In this document: piece after piece, positions 50,362-63,857 of the stretch
Numbering within the stretch: the first letter of the stretch is position 1
Layout of the letters: each line of letters begins with the position of its first letter
NCBI GenBank assembly: GCA_030652255.1
Contig: JAUSAZ010000140.1
Coordinates: forward strand, 26,353-90,352
DNA length: 64,000 bases
Source: Myxococcales bacterium
GTDB taxonomy: Bacteria; Myxococcota_A; Polyangia; Polyangiales; Ga0077539
Direction of reading: 5' to 3'
Translations under genes and position numbers: made by a program
Notes under the pieces: model-generated
Seen by the model: only the letters and a program-made list of their open reading frames with translations
Told to the model about the DNA's origin: nothing
Databases searched by the model: none

Positions 50362-51597
50362 TCAGGCCGCCGCCCGGGGCGCGGTGATGCCGTCCGAGCC
50401 GAGGCGCAGCAGCAGCGCGCCGACGGAGGTGAGCGTCGCGAGCAGCGTGACGGCCAGCCAGCCCCACTGCGCGAGCAGCACGCTGCCCAGCCCGGCGCCC
50501 GCGGACATCCCGGCGAACATCCCGACGAAGAGCACCGCGTTGAGCCGGCTGCGCGCCCCCGGGTCGAGCCCGTACACCAGGGTCTGGTGCGCGATGAGCG
50601 TGGCCTGCACCCCGAGGTCGAAGCCGACCACGCTCGCGGCGATGAGCCCGAGCTGCGCGCGCGGCGCCAGCAGCGGCGCGAAGGCCATCGCCCCGAAGGA
50701 CACCGCCGCGAGCGACGACCCGAGCCGCGTCACCAGCTCCGGGCCCCGACGGTCGGCCAGGCGCCCGGCCATCGGGGCGGCGATGGCCCCGACCGCACCG
50801 GCGACGCCGAAGGCCCCGGCGACCGCGCTGCCCAGGTGAAACGGCGCCCGGTGCAGCATCAGCGCGAGCGACGACCAGAACGCGCTGAACCCCACCGCCA
50901 GCAGCCCCTGCGCCATCGCCGCCCGACGCAGCGCCGGGTGGTCGCGCCAGAGCCCCGTGATGGAGCGCAGCAGCGCGCCGTAGGGGAGGCTCGTCGTCGA
51001 CCTGATCGACGGCATCGCCCGCCACGCGAGCACCACCACCGCCGCGAGGCTCACCGCCGCCGCGGCGTACATCGCCCGCCACCCGTAGCGCTCGGCGACC
51101 AGCCCGCTCACGACGCGCGACAGCAGCACCCCCATCAGCAACCCCGTCATGACGGCGCCGACCACCCGACCGCGCCGCGCCTCCGGGGTGAGCGACGCGG
51201 ACGCCGACACGACGTCCTGCGCCAGCGTGGCCGTCAGCCCGACCACGAGGCTCGCCCCGAGCAGCACGCCGATGTCGGGCGCGAGCGCGCTCCCGAGCAG
51301 GGCGGCGCTCAGCACCGCGGCCTTGATGATCACGATGCGCCGACGGTCGACGCGGTCGCCGAGCGGGGCGAGCAGGAGGATGCCCAGCGCGTAGCCGAGC
51401 TGCGTGAGCATCGGCACGAGGCCGAGCGCGCGGTCGGAGGCGCGCAGCCCGGCGCCCATCACCGCGAGCATCGGCTGGCTGTAGTAGAGCGTGGCCACCG
51501 CGAGGCCGCACACCGAGGCCAGCAGCGCCACCAGCGACGGGGATGGTCCCTCCGGGGCGGGGAGCTCGTCATGCGCAGTGCGGATGGAGGTCGTCAT
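50362..51597 (-). CDS. Major facilitator superfamily transporter
   Basis: The 411-residue product shows about 12 hydrophobic segments. Between TM2 and TM3 is 'LLAPLGDRVDRRRIVI', the MFS signature loop Gly-Asp-x-x-x-x-Arg-x-x; the second half has 'PMAGRLADRRGPELV'. The start 'VCGLAVATLYYSQPMLAVMG' and 'VGLTATLAQDVVSASASLTPEARRGRVVGAVMTGLLMGVLLSR' (in blocks) are typical of drug/sugar efflux MFS proteins of the DHA1/YnfM type. It likely exports a small molecule across the inner membrane by proton antiport; the substrate is unknown. It is transcribed divergently from the LysR gene, 72 nt away, a common regulator-transporter arrangement. Confidence 0.92.
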   Translation of the reverse strand: MTTSIRTAHDELPAPEGPSPSLVALLASVCGLAVATLYYSQPMLAVMGAGLRASDRALGLVPMLTQLGYALGILLLAPLGDRVDRRRIVIIKAAVLSAALLGSALAPDIGVLLGASLVVGLTATLAQDVVSASASLTPEARRGRVVGAVMTGLLMGVLLSRVVSGLVAERYGWRAMYAAAAVSLAAVVVLAWRAMPSIRSTTSLPYGALLRSITGLWRDHPALRRAAMAQGLLAVGFSAFWSSLALMLHRAPFHLGSAVAGAFGVAGAVGAIAAPMAGRLADRRGPELVTRLGSSLAAVSFGAMAFAPLLAPRAQLGLIAASVVGFDLGVQATLIAHQTLVYGLDPGARSRLNAVLFVGMFAGMSAGAGLGSVLLAQWGWLAVTLLATLTSVGALLLRLGSDGITAPRAAA

Positions 51598-51669
51598 GGG
51601 CCCAGTCTGCTCACCCCGCCGTATCGACGTGTAGACGGCCGATCGGCATATTGGCTATACGAGCGCCGT
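51598..51669. promoter_or_regulatory. Divergent promoter region of the MFS and LysR genes
   Basis: This 72-nt gap must contain control signals for both genes, and LysR proteins usually bind such shared regions. It has a local AT-richer stretch CATATTGGCTATAC (about 51648-51661) suited to a -10 element and the small palindrome GCCGATCGGC (about 51639-51648). I could not fix a reliable T-N11-A LysR box. Confidence 0.5.
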
Positions 51670-52641
51670 ATGGGCAGAGTGACGCCAGGGCGAAGCGTCG
51701 GCACCGACCGCATCGACCTGCTCAAGACCTACGTGCGCATCGTCGAGACGGGCAGCCTGTCGGCGGCGGCGGCGCAGCTCGGGACGACCCAGCCGACGGT
51801 GAGCCGGCGCCTCCAGCAGCTCGAGCGCCTGCTCGGTCTGCGTCTCCTGCACCGCTCGACGCACGCGATGAAGCCCAGCGAGGACGGCGAGCGCTGCTAC
51901 CGGCGCGCGAAGGAGGTGCTCGCCGGGTGGGGCGCCTTCGAGGCCGAGCTCCAGGGCGTCGACGCCGAGCCGGAGGGGGTGCTGCGGGTGGTGGTCCCGC
52001 ACGCGTTCGGGCAGCAGCTGCTGGTGGGGCCGCTGGCGGAGTATCTGCGGCGATACCCGAAGGTCACCGTCGAGTGGCTGCTGCGCGACCAGGTCCCGGA
52101 CTTCATCGCCGAGGGCGTCGACTGCGCGGTGCTCGTGGGCGAGGTGAGCGACCCGCTGACGGTGGCGGTGCGCCTCGCGGAGGTGCCGCGCATCGTCGTG
52201 GCGTCGCCGACGGTCATCGCCCGCCGCGCCGCGCCCGCCCACCCCGACGACCTCGCGCGGCTCCCGTGGCTCGCGCTCAAGACCTTCTACCAGAAGGAGC
52301 TCACCCTCACGCACCGCACCACCGGGGAGGCGCGCCGCATCGCGCTGCGCCCGCGGCTGAGCACCGACAACCTCTACGCCATCCGCACCGCGGCGCTGGC
52401 GGGGCTGGGCGCGTGCGTGGTGTCGTCGTGGCTGGTCGCCGACGACATCGCCCGCAAGGCGCTGGTGCACCTGGCCCCGCGGTGGGAGGCGCCCGCGCTG
52501 CCGGTGAAGGTCATCTATCCATACGCGCGGCTCTACGCGCCGAAGCTGCGCCGCTTCGTCGAGGCGATGCGCGAGCTGATGCCGGCCGCGCTCGGCGACG
52601 CGGTGGTGAAGGCGCCGATCCGCAAGGGGCGCACGGCGTGA
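51670..52641 (+). CDS. LysR-family transcriptional regulator
   Basis: The 323-residue product has an N-terminal winged helix-turn-helix: 'DLLKTYVRIVETGSLSAAAAQLGTTQPTVSRRLQQLERLLGLRLLHRST' (about residues 15-65, in blocks), with the recognition helix at Thr-Gln-Pro-Thr-Val-Ser-Arg. The periplasmic-binding-like effector domain follows from about residue 95 ('GVLRVVVPHAFGQQLLVGPLAEYLRRYPKV' and 'GEVSDPLTVAVRLAEVPRIVVASP'). It belongs to the common LTTR group that represses or activates a divergent gene in response to a small ligand. The obvious candidate target is the MFS transporter. The ligand is unknown. Confidence 0.94.
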   Translation: MGRVTPGRSVGTDRIDLLKTYVRIVETGSLSAAAAQLGTTQPTVSRRLQQLERLLGLRLLHRSTHAMKPSEDGERCYRRAKEVLAGWGAFEAELQGVDAEPEGVLRVVVPHAFGQQLLVGPLAEYLRRYPKVTVEWLLRDQVPDFIAEGVDCAVLVGEVSDPLTVAVRLAEVPRIVVASPTVIARRAAPAHPDDLARLPWLALKTFYQKELTLTHRTTGEARRIALRPRLSTDNLYAIRTAALAGLGACVVSSWLVADDIARKALVHLAPRWEAPALPVKVIYPYARLYAPKLRRFVEAMRELMPAALGDAVVKAPIRKGRTA

Positions 52642-52675
52642 GCGTATCGGGATCGGCTGATAGGCTCTCGGGCGC

Positions 52676-53890
52676 ATGGCGGAGACGTTGCAGCGCGAGG
52701 CAGAGTTCGACGTCATGCGACGGCGCGAGGTGCGACGCGGCGTAGCGGGCCTCGCGCTCTCGCTGCTCCTCATCGCAGCGGGTCCGACGCTCGACGGTGG
52801 CGGGGTGCTCACCGGGTTCGTCCCCGTGCTCATCCTCGTCGCGGGCCTCGTCGTCGGGGGCGTCTCGCTCGCGAGCCTCGTGCGCAGCCGCTTCCGCCGG
52901 GGGCAGCTCACCATCGACCGCGACGGCGTCCGCCTCGGCGACGACTTCATCCCGCGCGCGGCGATCACGTCGGCGTGGTTCTCTCCGGGCGCTGGTCGGC
53001 TACGCGCGTCGGTGCGCCTCGTCGGCGACGGCGACCGCGAGCTCGCCCAGGTCGCGGTCGGCAGCGAGGCAGAGGCCAACGAGCTCCTCGACGCGCTCGG
53101 GCTCGGACCCCGGCAACGAACCGCACGCTTCAGCGCCTTCGCCCCCCCGGGCGGCACCACCGCGATGGCAGCGTACGGCGCGTTCGCGCTCGGCTTCCTC
53201 CCGATGGTGGCGATGTTCCTGTTCGGAGGGCCCGGCCTCGTCGCGCTCTCGGTGCTCATCTGGAGCGTCGCCTCGGCGCTGTTCGTCCCCTGTCAGGTGC
53301 ACGTCGGCGCCGACGGGCTGCTGATCGCCACCCGACTCGCCCCCACCTTCATCCCGTGGTCGGAGGTCGCGGGCGTCGGGTACTACGAGCGCGGCGTCGT
53401 CGTGCGGCGCAAGGAGGGGGAGATCAGGATCCCGACCGCGCAGCCAGGCAGGTTCGCCAACGACTACGACCGGGCGCTGCAACAGGGGCTGTTCACGCGC
53501 GCCAGCCAGGCCCTCGCCGCCTACCGGAGCGGCGAGCAGCCCGATGCGGCAGCGCGCGTCGCCCGTCGCGGACGAGCGCACGGCGAATGGATGCGCGACC
53601 TCTTCGACCGCGAGGGGAGCTTCCGCGTCGCACCGGTGCTCGACGACCAGCTCTGGCGCGTCGTCGAGAGCCCGACCGCCGAGGCGACCGCCCGCGCTGG
53701 CGCCGCCGCCGTCCTCGCCAGGACCGCGGACGAGTCGGGGCGCTCGCGCCTGCGCATCGCGGCGGACGCCTGCACGGCGCCGCGCCTGCGCATCGTGCTC
53801 GATCGCACGGCGAGCGGGGCGAGCGAGGCGGCGGTCGAGGAGGCCCTGATCGAGGTCGAGGAGGAAGGCGACACCCGGCGGGGCGCGTGA
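52676..53890 (+). CDS. Membrane protein with PH-like cytoplasmic segments
   Basis: The 404-residue product has two pairs of hydrophobic helices (about residues 22-40 and 46-68; 163-182 and 185-205). The segments after each pair are similar in style: 'RGQLTIDRDGVRLGDDFIPRAAITSAWFS' and 'CQVHVGADGLLIATRLAPTFIPWSEVAGVGYYERGVVVRR'. The pattern (strand, Gly, strand, Pro-Trp-x-[ED]-[IV]) is that of bacterial PH-like (bPH) domains found in membrane proteins of unknown role. The C-terminal 150 residues are helical and Arg/Ala-rich. No function can be assigned. It starts 34 nt after lysR and may share its transcript. Confidence 0.75.
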   Translation: MAETLQREAEFDVMRRREVRRGVAGLALSLLLIAAGPTLDGGGVLTGFVPVLILVAGLVVGGVSLASLVRSRFRRGQLTIDRDGVRLGDDFIPRAAITSAWFSPGAGRLRASVRLVGDGDRELAQVAVGSEAEANELLDALGLGPRQRTARFSAFAPPGGTTAMAAYGAFALGFLPMVAMFLFGGPGLVALSVLIWSVASALFVPCQVHVGADGLLIATRLAPTFIPWSEVAGVGYYERGVVVRRKEGEIRIPTAQPGRFANDYDRALQQGLFTRASQALAAYRSGEQPDAAARVARRGRAHGEWMRDLFDREGSFRVAPVLDDQLWRVVESPTAEATARAGAAAVLARTADESGRSRLRIAADACTAPRLRIVLDRTASGASEAAVEEALIEVEEEGDTRRGA

Positions 53891-53979
53891 CCCCCCGCGC
53901 CGGATGGAGTGGAGCGTTGGAGCACCCATCCCCACCGCATTGACCCGCGGCCCCGTCGAGCGCTTTCCTGCCCCACGCC

Positions 53980-54960
53980 ATGCCCCACGCCATCCGCATC
54001 GACCGCCACGGCGGCCCCGAGGTGCTCCGCTACGTAGAGCTCGAGCTCGCGCCGCCCGGCGCCGGTGAGGTCCGCCTCCGTCAGACCGCCGTCGGGATCA
54101 ACTTCGCCGACGTCTACGCCCGCACGGGCCTCTACCCCACGGCGCTGCCCGCGGTGCTGGGGCAGGAGGCCGCCGGCGTCGTCGAGGCCCTCGGCCCCGG
54201 CGTCACCGACCTCGCCCTGGGCGACCGCGTCGTGTACGCGGGCTCCCCTGGCGCCTACGCCACCGCGCGCAACGTGCCTGTCGACGTGATCGTGAAGATC
54301 CCCGACGGCGTCGACGACGAAACCGCCGCCGCGATGATGCTCAAGGGCACCACGGCGGAGTACCTCCTCCTCCGCACGTACCCCGTGCGCGCGGGCGAGA
54401 CCATCGTCTTCCACTCGGCGGCCGGCGGCGTCGGCTCGATCGCGTGCCAGTGGGCGAGGCACCTCGGGGCCGTGGTGATCGGAACCGTCGGCAGCGAGGA
54501 GAAGGTCGCCCTCGCGCGGGCGAACGGCTGCGAGCACGTGGTGGTGCTCGGCCGCGACGACCTCGCCGCCCGCGTGCGCGAGATCACCGGCGGCCGCGGC
54601 GTGCCGGTGGTCTACGACGCCGTCGGCCGCGACACCTTCGAGGCCTCGCTCGACTGCCTCTCGCCCCGCGGCACCATGGTCAGCTACGGCAACGCGTCGG
54701 GGCCGGTCCCCCCGGTGCTGCCGCTCAAGCTCACCGAGAAGGGCTCGCTCTTCCTCACGCGCCCGTCGCGCAAGCACTACACGCTCACCCGCGCGGAGAC
54801 CGTCGCCTCGGCCGCGGCCCTCTTCGACGTCGTCGCGCGCGGCGCGGTGCGCGTCGACGTCCGCCAGCGCTACCCCCTCGCCGACGCCGCGCGGGCCCAC
54901 GCCGAGCTCGAGGGCCGACGCACCACCGGCGCGTCGGTGCTGCTCCCCGGTGCGCCATGA
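53980..54960 (+). CDS. qor: Quinone oxidoreductase (zeta-crystallin family)
   Basis: The 326-residue product has the MDR fold without structural zinc Cys residues: 'IDRHGGPEVLRYVELELAPPGAGEVRLRQTAVGINFADVYARTGLYP' (in blocks), 'LPAVLGQEAAGVVEALGPGV', 'GDRVVYAG', 'MMLKGTTAEYLLLRTYPV' and the NADPH-binding Rossmann motif 'VFHSAAGGVGSIACQWARHLGAVVIGTVGS' (Ala-Ala-Gly-Gly-Val-Gly). This is the QorA type, which reduces quinones with NADPH by one- or two-electron transfer in the cytosol. Its stop overlaps the start of the VOC gene (ATGA). Confidence 0.93.
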   Translation: MPHAIRIDRHGGPEVLRYVELELAPPGAGEVRLRQTAVGINFADVYARTGLYPTALPAVLGQEAAGVVEALGPGVTDLALGDRVVYAGSPGAYATARNVPVDVIVKIPDGVDDETAAAMMLKGTTAEYLLLRTYPVRAGETIVFHSAAGGVGSIACQWARHLGAVVIGTVGSEEKVALARANGCEHVVVLGRDDLAARVREITGGRGVPVVYDAVGRDTFEASLDCLSPRGTMVSYGNASGPVPPVLPLKLTEKGSLFLTRPSRKHYTLTRAETVASAAALFDVVARGAVRVDVRQRYPLADAARAHAELEGRRTTGASVLLPGAP

Positions 54961-55316
54961 GCTTCCTGGGCTTCGACCACGTGCAGCTCGCGATGCCCGT
55001 CGGCGGAGAGCCCGACGCGCGCGGCTACTACGTCGGCCTCCTCGGGATGACTGAGGACCCGAAGCCGCCAACGATGGCCGCGCGCGGGGGCTGCTGGTTT
55101 CGTGCGGGCGGGGTGGCGCTGCACCTCGGCGCCGAGGAGGACTTCCGGCCCGCGCGCAAGGCGCACCCCGCGGTGTCGGTCGACGACCTCGACGGGCTCG
55201 CGCGGCGCCTCGGCGAGCAAGGGCGCGCCGTGCGCTGGAGCGACGAGGTGCCCGGCGTGCGGCGCTTCCACACCGACGACCCCTTCGGCAACCGGCTGGA
55301 GTTCGTCGCGGGCTGA
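54957..55316 (+). CDS. VOC (glyoxalase/bleomycin resistance) family protein
   Basis: The 119-residue product is one VOC domain of paired beta-alpha-beta-beta-beta units: 'LGFDHVQLAMPVGGEPDARGYYVGLLGM', 'GGCWFRAGGVALHLGAEEDF', 'HPAVSVDDLDGLARRLGEQGR', 'RRFHTDDPFGNRLEFV'. His8 ('DHVQLA'), His49-type ('LHLG') and the final Glu ('RLEFV') match VOC metal-site positions. Members include glyoxalases, dioxygenases and resistance proteins; the substrate is not assignable. It is translationally coupled to the quinone oxidoreductase gene, suggesting joint detoxification of electrophiles or quinones. Confidence 0.9.
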   Translation: MSFLGFDHVQLAMPVGGEPDARGYYVGLLGMTEDPKPPTMAARGGCWFRAGGVALHLGAEEDFRPARKAHPAVSVDDLDGLARRLGEQGRAVRWSDEVPGVRRFHTDDPFGNRLEFVAG

Positions 55317-55371
55317 AGCTTCCTCAGGGCCGGAGCACCACCTCAGCGCGGTCGGGCGTTCCCCTCGGGCC

Positions 55372-57060
<1,689 letters not shown>

Positions 57061-57080
57061 GGGGGAGGGTCTCCTCGGAG

Positions 57081-57411
57081 GCTCATCATTGCCCTCATCG
57101 TGCGCAGGGCGCTTTCAGGCTGGGGTTCCGCGCGTTGGCGCGTCACCCCAGGCAATAACAGGAGGGCCGCCCCGGACGATGTCCGGGGCTCCGGACGGCC
57201 GTCTCTGTGCGCAGGTCGCCGGGGCCGCTGTCGAGCGAACGGAGGGTCACCCCCAGACGTGGACGCGGCGCCTCCGGCGCGTATCAGGCAACGCCCGTTC
57301 GGAGCCCCGGACACCGTCCGGGGCGGCCCTCCTGTTATTGCCTGGGGTGACGCGCCAACGCGCGGAACCCCAGCCTGAAAGTGTCCTGCGCACGATGAGG
57401 GCAACGATGAG
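57081..57411. repeat. Long inverted repeat between gcvP and the phosphohexomutase gene
   Basis: Arms of about 119 nt (57082-57200 and 57293-57411) are inverted copies with only scattered mismatches, around a 92-nt loop. They fill most of the 392-nt gap 57061-57452. The arms include internal short palindromes (GGGTTCCGCGCG..., GCCCCGGACGATGTCCGGGGC). The outer 25 nt, GCTCATCATTGCCCTCATCG-TGCGC, recur with one change at 63858-63882. Translated in any frame the arms give only short open stretches, so this is a non-coding repeat, perhaps a MITE- or REP-like element. Confidence 0.88.
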
Positions 57412-57452
57412 TCCTCGGAGGGGGGGGGAGGGGGAACGGGCGGGTAGGCTTC

Positions 57453-60398
<2,946 letters not shown>

Positions 60399-60500
60399 CG
60401 GTGGGTGCCTGTTGGTCTTTCGGGGTGACGGAGCCGAAGAAGCGGAGTGCTGATGCGCCCGAGGAGATAGGTCAACCCGCCGCGGGGGGTCAACGCCGGC

Positions 60501-61571
60501 CTACGCGCCCCGCAGCACTCCGAAGTCGAGCAGCATCCCGACGGCGCCCGCGGGCACCGCCTCGCCCGCCGCCGCGCTCGCGTCGCGCAGGGCGTCGTCG
60601 ACGGGGCGCCCGTCGAAATGGTGCAGCTGCTCGAAGAGCACCCGCGGAACCTCCAGCGGGTCGAGGTGGCTGTACCCCTGCACGCGCACCGACTGCGCCG
60701 TGAGCCCGACCACGGCCATGCGGCCCAGCGCCACCCGCGCGGGCAGCGCGTCGTCGTCGAGCTGCGCGGCCGCGAGGCGCACCGTCGCCGCGAGGGCCCG
60801 GGCCTCGGCGCCGCCCAGCGCGAGCACCTCGGCCGCGGTGAGCGCCTCGGCCATGTCGGCGCACGCGTGGAAGTACCCCTCGACGTCGCCCGTCCAGCGG
60901 CCCCAGAGGTCGGCGTCGCGGGCGGTGACGTCGGCGCGGGCCTGGCCGTGCGGCTGCGCGAGCGGGGCCATGCGGGCGAGGGCCCCGGCGGGCACGTCGA
61001 GGGTGAGCGCGCAGTGCCACGCGACGGCGCGCTCGAGGTGGGCGAGGAGCTGTTGCAGGCGGTTCCAGAGGGCCTTGGCGCGCTCGCCGCGGGTGTGCTT
61101 GCAGAACCACGTCGCGCAGGTGGCCTCTCGCCACGCCCACACCCCGCAGCGCCCGCCGACGGGCTCGTAGTGGGGGCAGCGCAGGCTCGGGTCGCGGCCG
61201 AAGCGCTCGCCGTCGGTGTGCGTGGCGGCGATCACGGCGGGGTCGGCGACGAGGCCCAGCGGGGAGAGCCCGTCGCCCGCCGCGATGCGCCGACGCACCG
61301 AGGCCGCGCCGTGGGCCGAGGCATCGCGGAGCGCGCCGCCGACGAGGAAGTTGGCCAGGGACGGGAGGTAGGTGCAGCAGCGGGTGTCGGGCGAGAAGCT
61401 CAGCGCGCCGGGCGGGAGCGACGGGTCGGGGAGCATCGCGCAGTCGTCGCAGGTGGCGTTCGCCTCGTCGGGCAGCGAGGGCGGGTCGAGCACGGCGCCG
61501 AGCCACCGCGCCTGGAGCGGCGGCAGCGACGCGTCGGCGGGGCGCAGCAGCGGGAGCGATCGCCGGGGCAT
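60501..61571 (-). CDS. Uncharacterised Cys-rich cytoplasmic protein
   Basis: The 356-residue product has no signal peptide. Two Cys clusters are visible: 'CDDCAM...CCTY' near residues 41-70 and 'CPHYEPVGGRCGVWAWREATCATWFCKH' (in blocks) near 130-160, which suggest zinc or Fe-S binding. The C-terminal 190 residues are helical and Ala-rich. The Cys-x-x-Tyr...Gly-x-Cys-x-x-[FW]...Cys-x2-[WF]-x-Cys arrangement recalls the YkgJ-type Cys clusters in a loose way, but I do not recognise the family. The gap to gcvP (102 nt) has nothing notable. Confidence 0.65.
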   Translation of the reverse strand: MPRRSLPLLRPADASLPPLQARWLGAVLDPPSLPDEANATCDDCAMLPDPSLPPGALSFSPDTRCCTYLPSLANFLVGGALRDASAHGAASVRRRIAAGDGLSPLGLVADPAVIAATHTDGERFGRDPSLRCPHYEPVGGRCGVWAWREATCATWFCKHTRGERAKALWNRLQQLLAHLERAVAWHCALTLDVPAGALARMAPLAQPHGQARADVTARDADLWGRWTGDVEGYFHACADMAEALTAAEVLALGGAEARALAATVRLAAAQLDDDALPARVALGRMAVVGLTAQSVRVQGYSHLDPLEVPRVLFEQLHHFDGRPVDDALRDASAAAGEAVPAGAVGMLLDFGVLRGA

Positions 61572-61593
61572 CGGTGGGGGGGCGGGGGCCCTC

Positions 61594-62763
61594 TCATCCC
61601 TCGCGGGCGGCCTGGCGCCACTGCTGCGGCAGGTCGAGGAGCCCTTCGCTGTGCAGGTGGTCGTAGAAGGCGTCGCACATCACGCCGCAGGCGGTGCTGA
61701 ACACCCGCGGGTCGGCCACGAAGGCGAGGGTCTCCGGGCGCAGCGCGCTGGAGGTGGCGTTGAGCCGCGCGACGAGGGGGTCCTGCACGTTGAGCACGAG
61801 GTTCTCGAGGAAGTGCTTCTCGAAGGCCTCGCGGAAGCTCGGGAAGGCCCGCGGGCCGATGCGGGGCATGCCGTGAATGGGGTCGCCCGCGCGCGCCACC
61901 TTGCCCTCGCGCACCACGGCCCAGCAGAACTCGCCGAGGTTGCTGCGGAAGCCGTCGTGGAAGAACTCCGTGAACACCTCGATGACGATGGGCAGCAACC
62001 GGCCGAGCTCGGGGGCGCGCTGCGACAGGTACGACGACTGGAGGTCGCGCTCCCAGCGGCCGAGGCGCTCGAGGGCCGTGTCGTAGAGCTCCTCGCGCTC
62101 GTAGTGGAGCGCGCGGAGGTCGTCGCGCAGGCGCTGCTGGTTGTGCAGCACGGCGGTGTAGAGGGCCTGCTCGGCGGTGGTGACGAGGCGGGCGGCGAGC
62201 TCCTCGGGGCGCGCGTTGTGCCCGAGGGCGAACTCGAAGAACAGCGTGGTGAAGCGCCGCGAGAGGAGCTCCAGCTTGAGCTTGAGGAAGTTGCCGCGCC
62301 GCGGGTCGAGCACCTGCTCCAGGCTCTTGCGGAGCACGGCGATGAGGTCGATCTCGTAGTCGGCGCTGGAGACCGTGGTCTCGGGGCGCTGCGACTGCCG
62401 CACGTCCTGGATGGCCCGCAGGTCGTTGATGACCTGCTGGGTGATGGCGTCGAGCTCGGCGTTGGTCTGCTGCTCGGGGTTGAAATACACCACCCGCGCG
62501 CTCACCTGCTCGCCGCGCAGCTTGAGGGCCGCGCTGGCGAGGTCGAGGCGCTGCTGGGTGCTGCCGCCGATGAGCGACCCGCTGGCGGGGTCACCCCCGA
62601 CCGCCGGGCGCTGGGTGGGCGTGGCGGGCAGCGGTGGCGGCGGCGGGGTCGCGCCCGGGTTGGTGCGCTTCACCAGCGGGATCGGGGTGCTGTCCCGCCG
62701 CGCGTCCGCGGGGACGGGTGGCGGTGCGCTCGTCGGGACTCCCGGTCGGGTCTTCTCACTCAC
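61594..62763 (-). CDS. Uncharacterised soluble protein with Pro-rich N-terminus
   Basis: From the GTG at 62763 the product has 389 residues. The first 80 are Pro/Ser/Ala-rich and disordered. From about residue 90 the sequence is mainly helical ('QQRLDLASAALKLRG', 'TNAELDAITQQVINDLRAIQDVRQ', 'YEIDLIAVLRKSLEQVLDPRRGNFLKLKLELLSRRF', in blocks). A conserved-looking C-terminal block is 'FTEFFHDGFRSNLGEFCWAVV' and 'CDAFYDHLHSEGLLDLPQQW'. No known family or catalytic motif is recognised. A GTG start is preferred because the in-frame ATG 26 codons upstream begins Arg-rich sequence overlapping the RNase Z upstream region. Confidence 0.65.
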   Translation of the reverse strand: MSEKTRPGVPTSAPPPVPADARRDSTPIPLVKRTNPGATPPPPPLPATPTQRPAVGGDPASGSLIGGSTQQRLDLASAALKLRGEQVSARVVYFNPEQQTNAELDAITQQVINDLRAIQDVRQSQRPETTVSSADYEIDLIAVLRKSLEQVLDPRRGNFLKLKLELLSRRFTTLFFEFALGHNARPEELAARLVTTAEQALYTAVLHNQQRLRDDLRALHYEREELYDTALERLGRWERDLQSSYLSQRAPELGRLLPIVIEVFTEFFHDGFRSNLGEFCWAVVREGKVARAGDPIHGMPRIGPRAFPSFREAFEKHFLENLVLNVQDPLVARLNATSSALRPETLAFVADPRVFSTACGVMCDAFYDHLHSEGLLDLPQQWRQAAREG

Positions 62764-62846
62764 GGCGGCCCGCAGTGTATCCGCTCCCTGCGCGCGGCGC
62801 CCACAACCCTGCCATGATGCCCGTCGGCAGCGCAGACCCACCCCCC

Positions 62847-63773
62847 ATGAGCACCCGCGAACTCCTCGCCCTCGGCACGGCGTCCCAGGTCCCCACCCGG
62901 CGGCGCAACCACAACGGCTATTTCCTGCGCTGGGACGACGAGGGCTTCCTCTTCGACCCGGGCGAGGGGACCCAGCGGCAGATGGCCTTCGGCGAGCTCC
63001 CCGCGAGCGCCCTGCACCGCATCTTCGTCACGCACTTCCACGGCGACCACTGCCTCGGCCTCGCGGGCATCCTCCAGCGCCTCTCGCTCGACCGCTGCGC
63101 GCACCCCGTGACGGTCCACTACCCCGCGTCGGGGCAGGTGTACTTCGACCGCCTCCAGGACGCGTCGATCTACCACCACGCCGCGACCATCATCCCGGCC
63201 CCGGTGGACATCCCCCCCGGGGCCCTCACCCTCATCGCCGAGGCCGCGGACTACCGTGTGTTCGCGCACGTGCTCGACCACCCCGTGCCCACGGTGGGCT
63301 ACCGCATCGAGGAGCGCCCCTCGCGCACCTTCCTCCCCGAGCGCCTCGCCGCGCACGGCGTCGTCGGCCCCGCCATCAAGACCCTCCAGAGCGAGGGCTC
63401 CCTCTCCGTGGGCAGCCGGGTGGTGTCCCTCGACGAGGTGAGCGTGCCCCGCCCCGGCGGGGTGTTCGCGTTCGTGATGGACACGGCCCCGTGCCCCGGA
63501 GCGACCGCCCTGGCCCGCGACGCCGACCTGCTCGTGATGGAGGCGACCTTCTCCGCCGCCGACCAGGAGCTCGCCACAGCCTACGGCCACTCCAGCTCCG
63601 TCGATGCTGCGCGCACGGCCCTCGCGGCGGGCGCCCGGCGCCTCGCGATCACCCACTTCTCCCAGCGCTACACCAGCGTCGAGGCCCACCTCGCGGAGGC
63701 CCGGGCGGTGTTCCCCGAGACCGTGGCGCTGCGCGACCTCGACCGGGTCCCGATCCCGCGCCGGCGGGCGTAG
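62847..63773 (+). CDS. rnz: Ribonuclease Z
   Basis: The 308-residue product has the size of the short-form RNase Z (ElaC-type), which removes the 3' trailer of tRNA precursors. 'ELLALGTASQVPTRRRNHNGYFLRW' is the expected start. 'FLFDPGEGTQRQMA' is a family hallmark, and the metallo-beta-lactamase zinc motif 'FVTHFHGDHCLGLAG' has His63, His65, Asp67 and His68. 'FAFVMDTAPCPG' supplies the Asp, 'GHSSSVDAA' the His, and 'LAITHFSQRY' the last His. The ATG at 62847 is preferred; an ATG at 62814 would add 11 residues. It diverges from the uncharacterised gene at 61594-62763. Confidence 0.95.
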   Translation: MSTRELLALGTASQVPTRRRNHNGYFLRWDDEGFLFDPGEGTQRQMAFGELPASALHRIFVTHFHGDHCLGLAGILQRLSLDRCAHPVTVHYPASGQVYFDRLQDASIYHHAATIIPAPVDIPPGALTLIAEAADYRVFAHVLDHPVPTVGYRIEERPSRTFLPERLAAHGVVGPAIKTLQSEGSLSVGSRVVSLDEVSVPRPGGVFAFVMDTAPCPGATALARDADLLVMEATFSAADQELATAYGHSSSVDAARTALAAGARRLAITHFSQRYTSVEAHLAEARAVFPETVALRDLDRVPIPRRRA

Positions 63774-63857
63774 GCCCTCGCCGCAGGAGTTGTGACGGGT
63801 TGGTTCGTGGGCCCCCTCACCGCGCTGCCGCGCGCCCTGTACCCCCATCGGATGATG

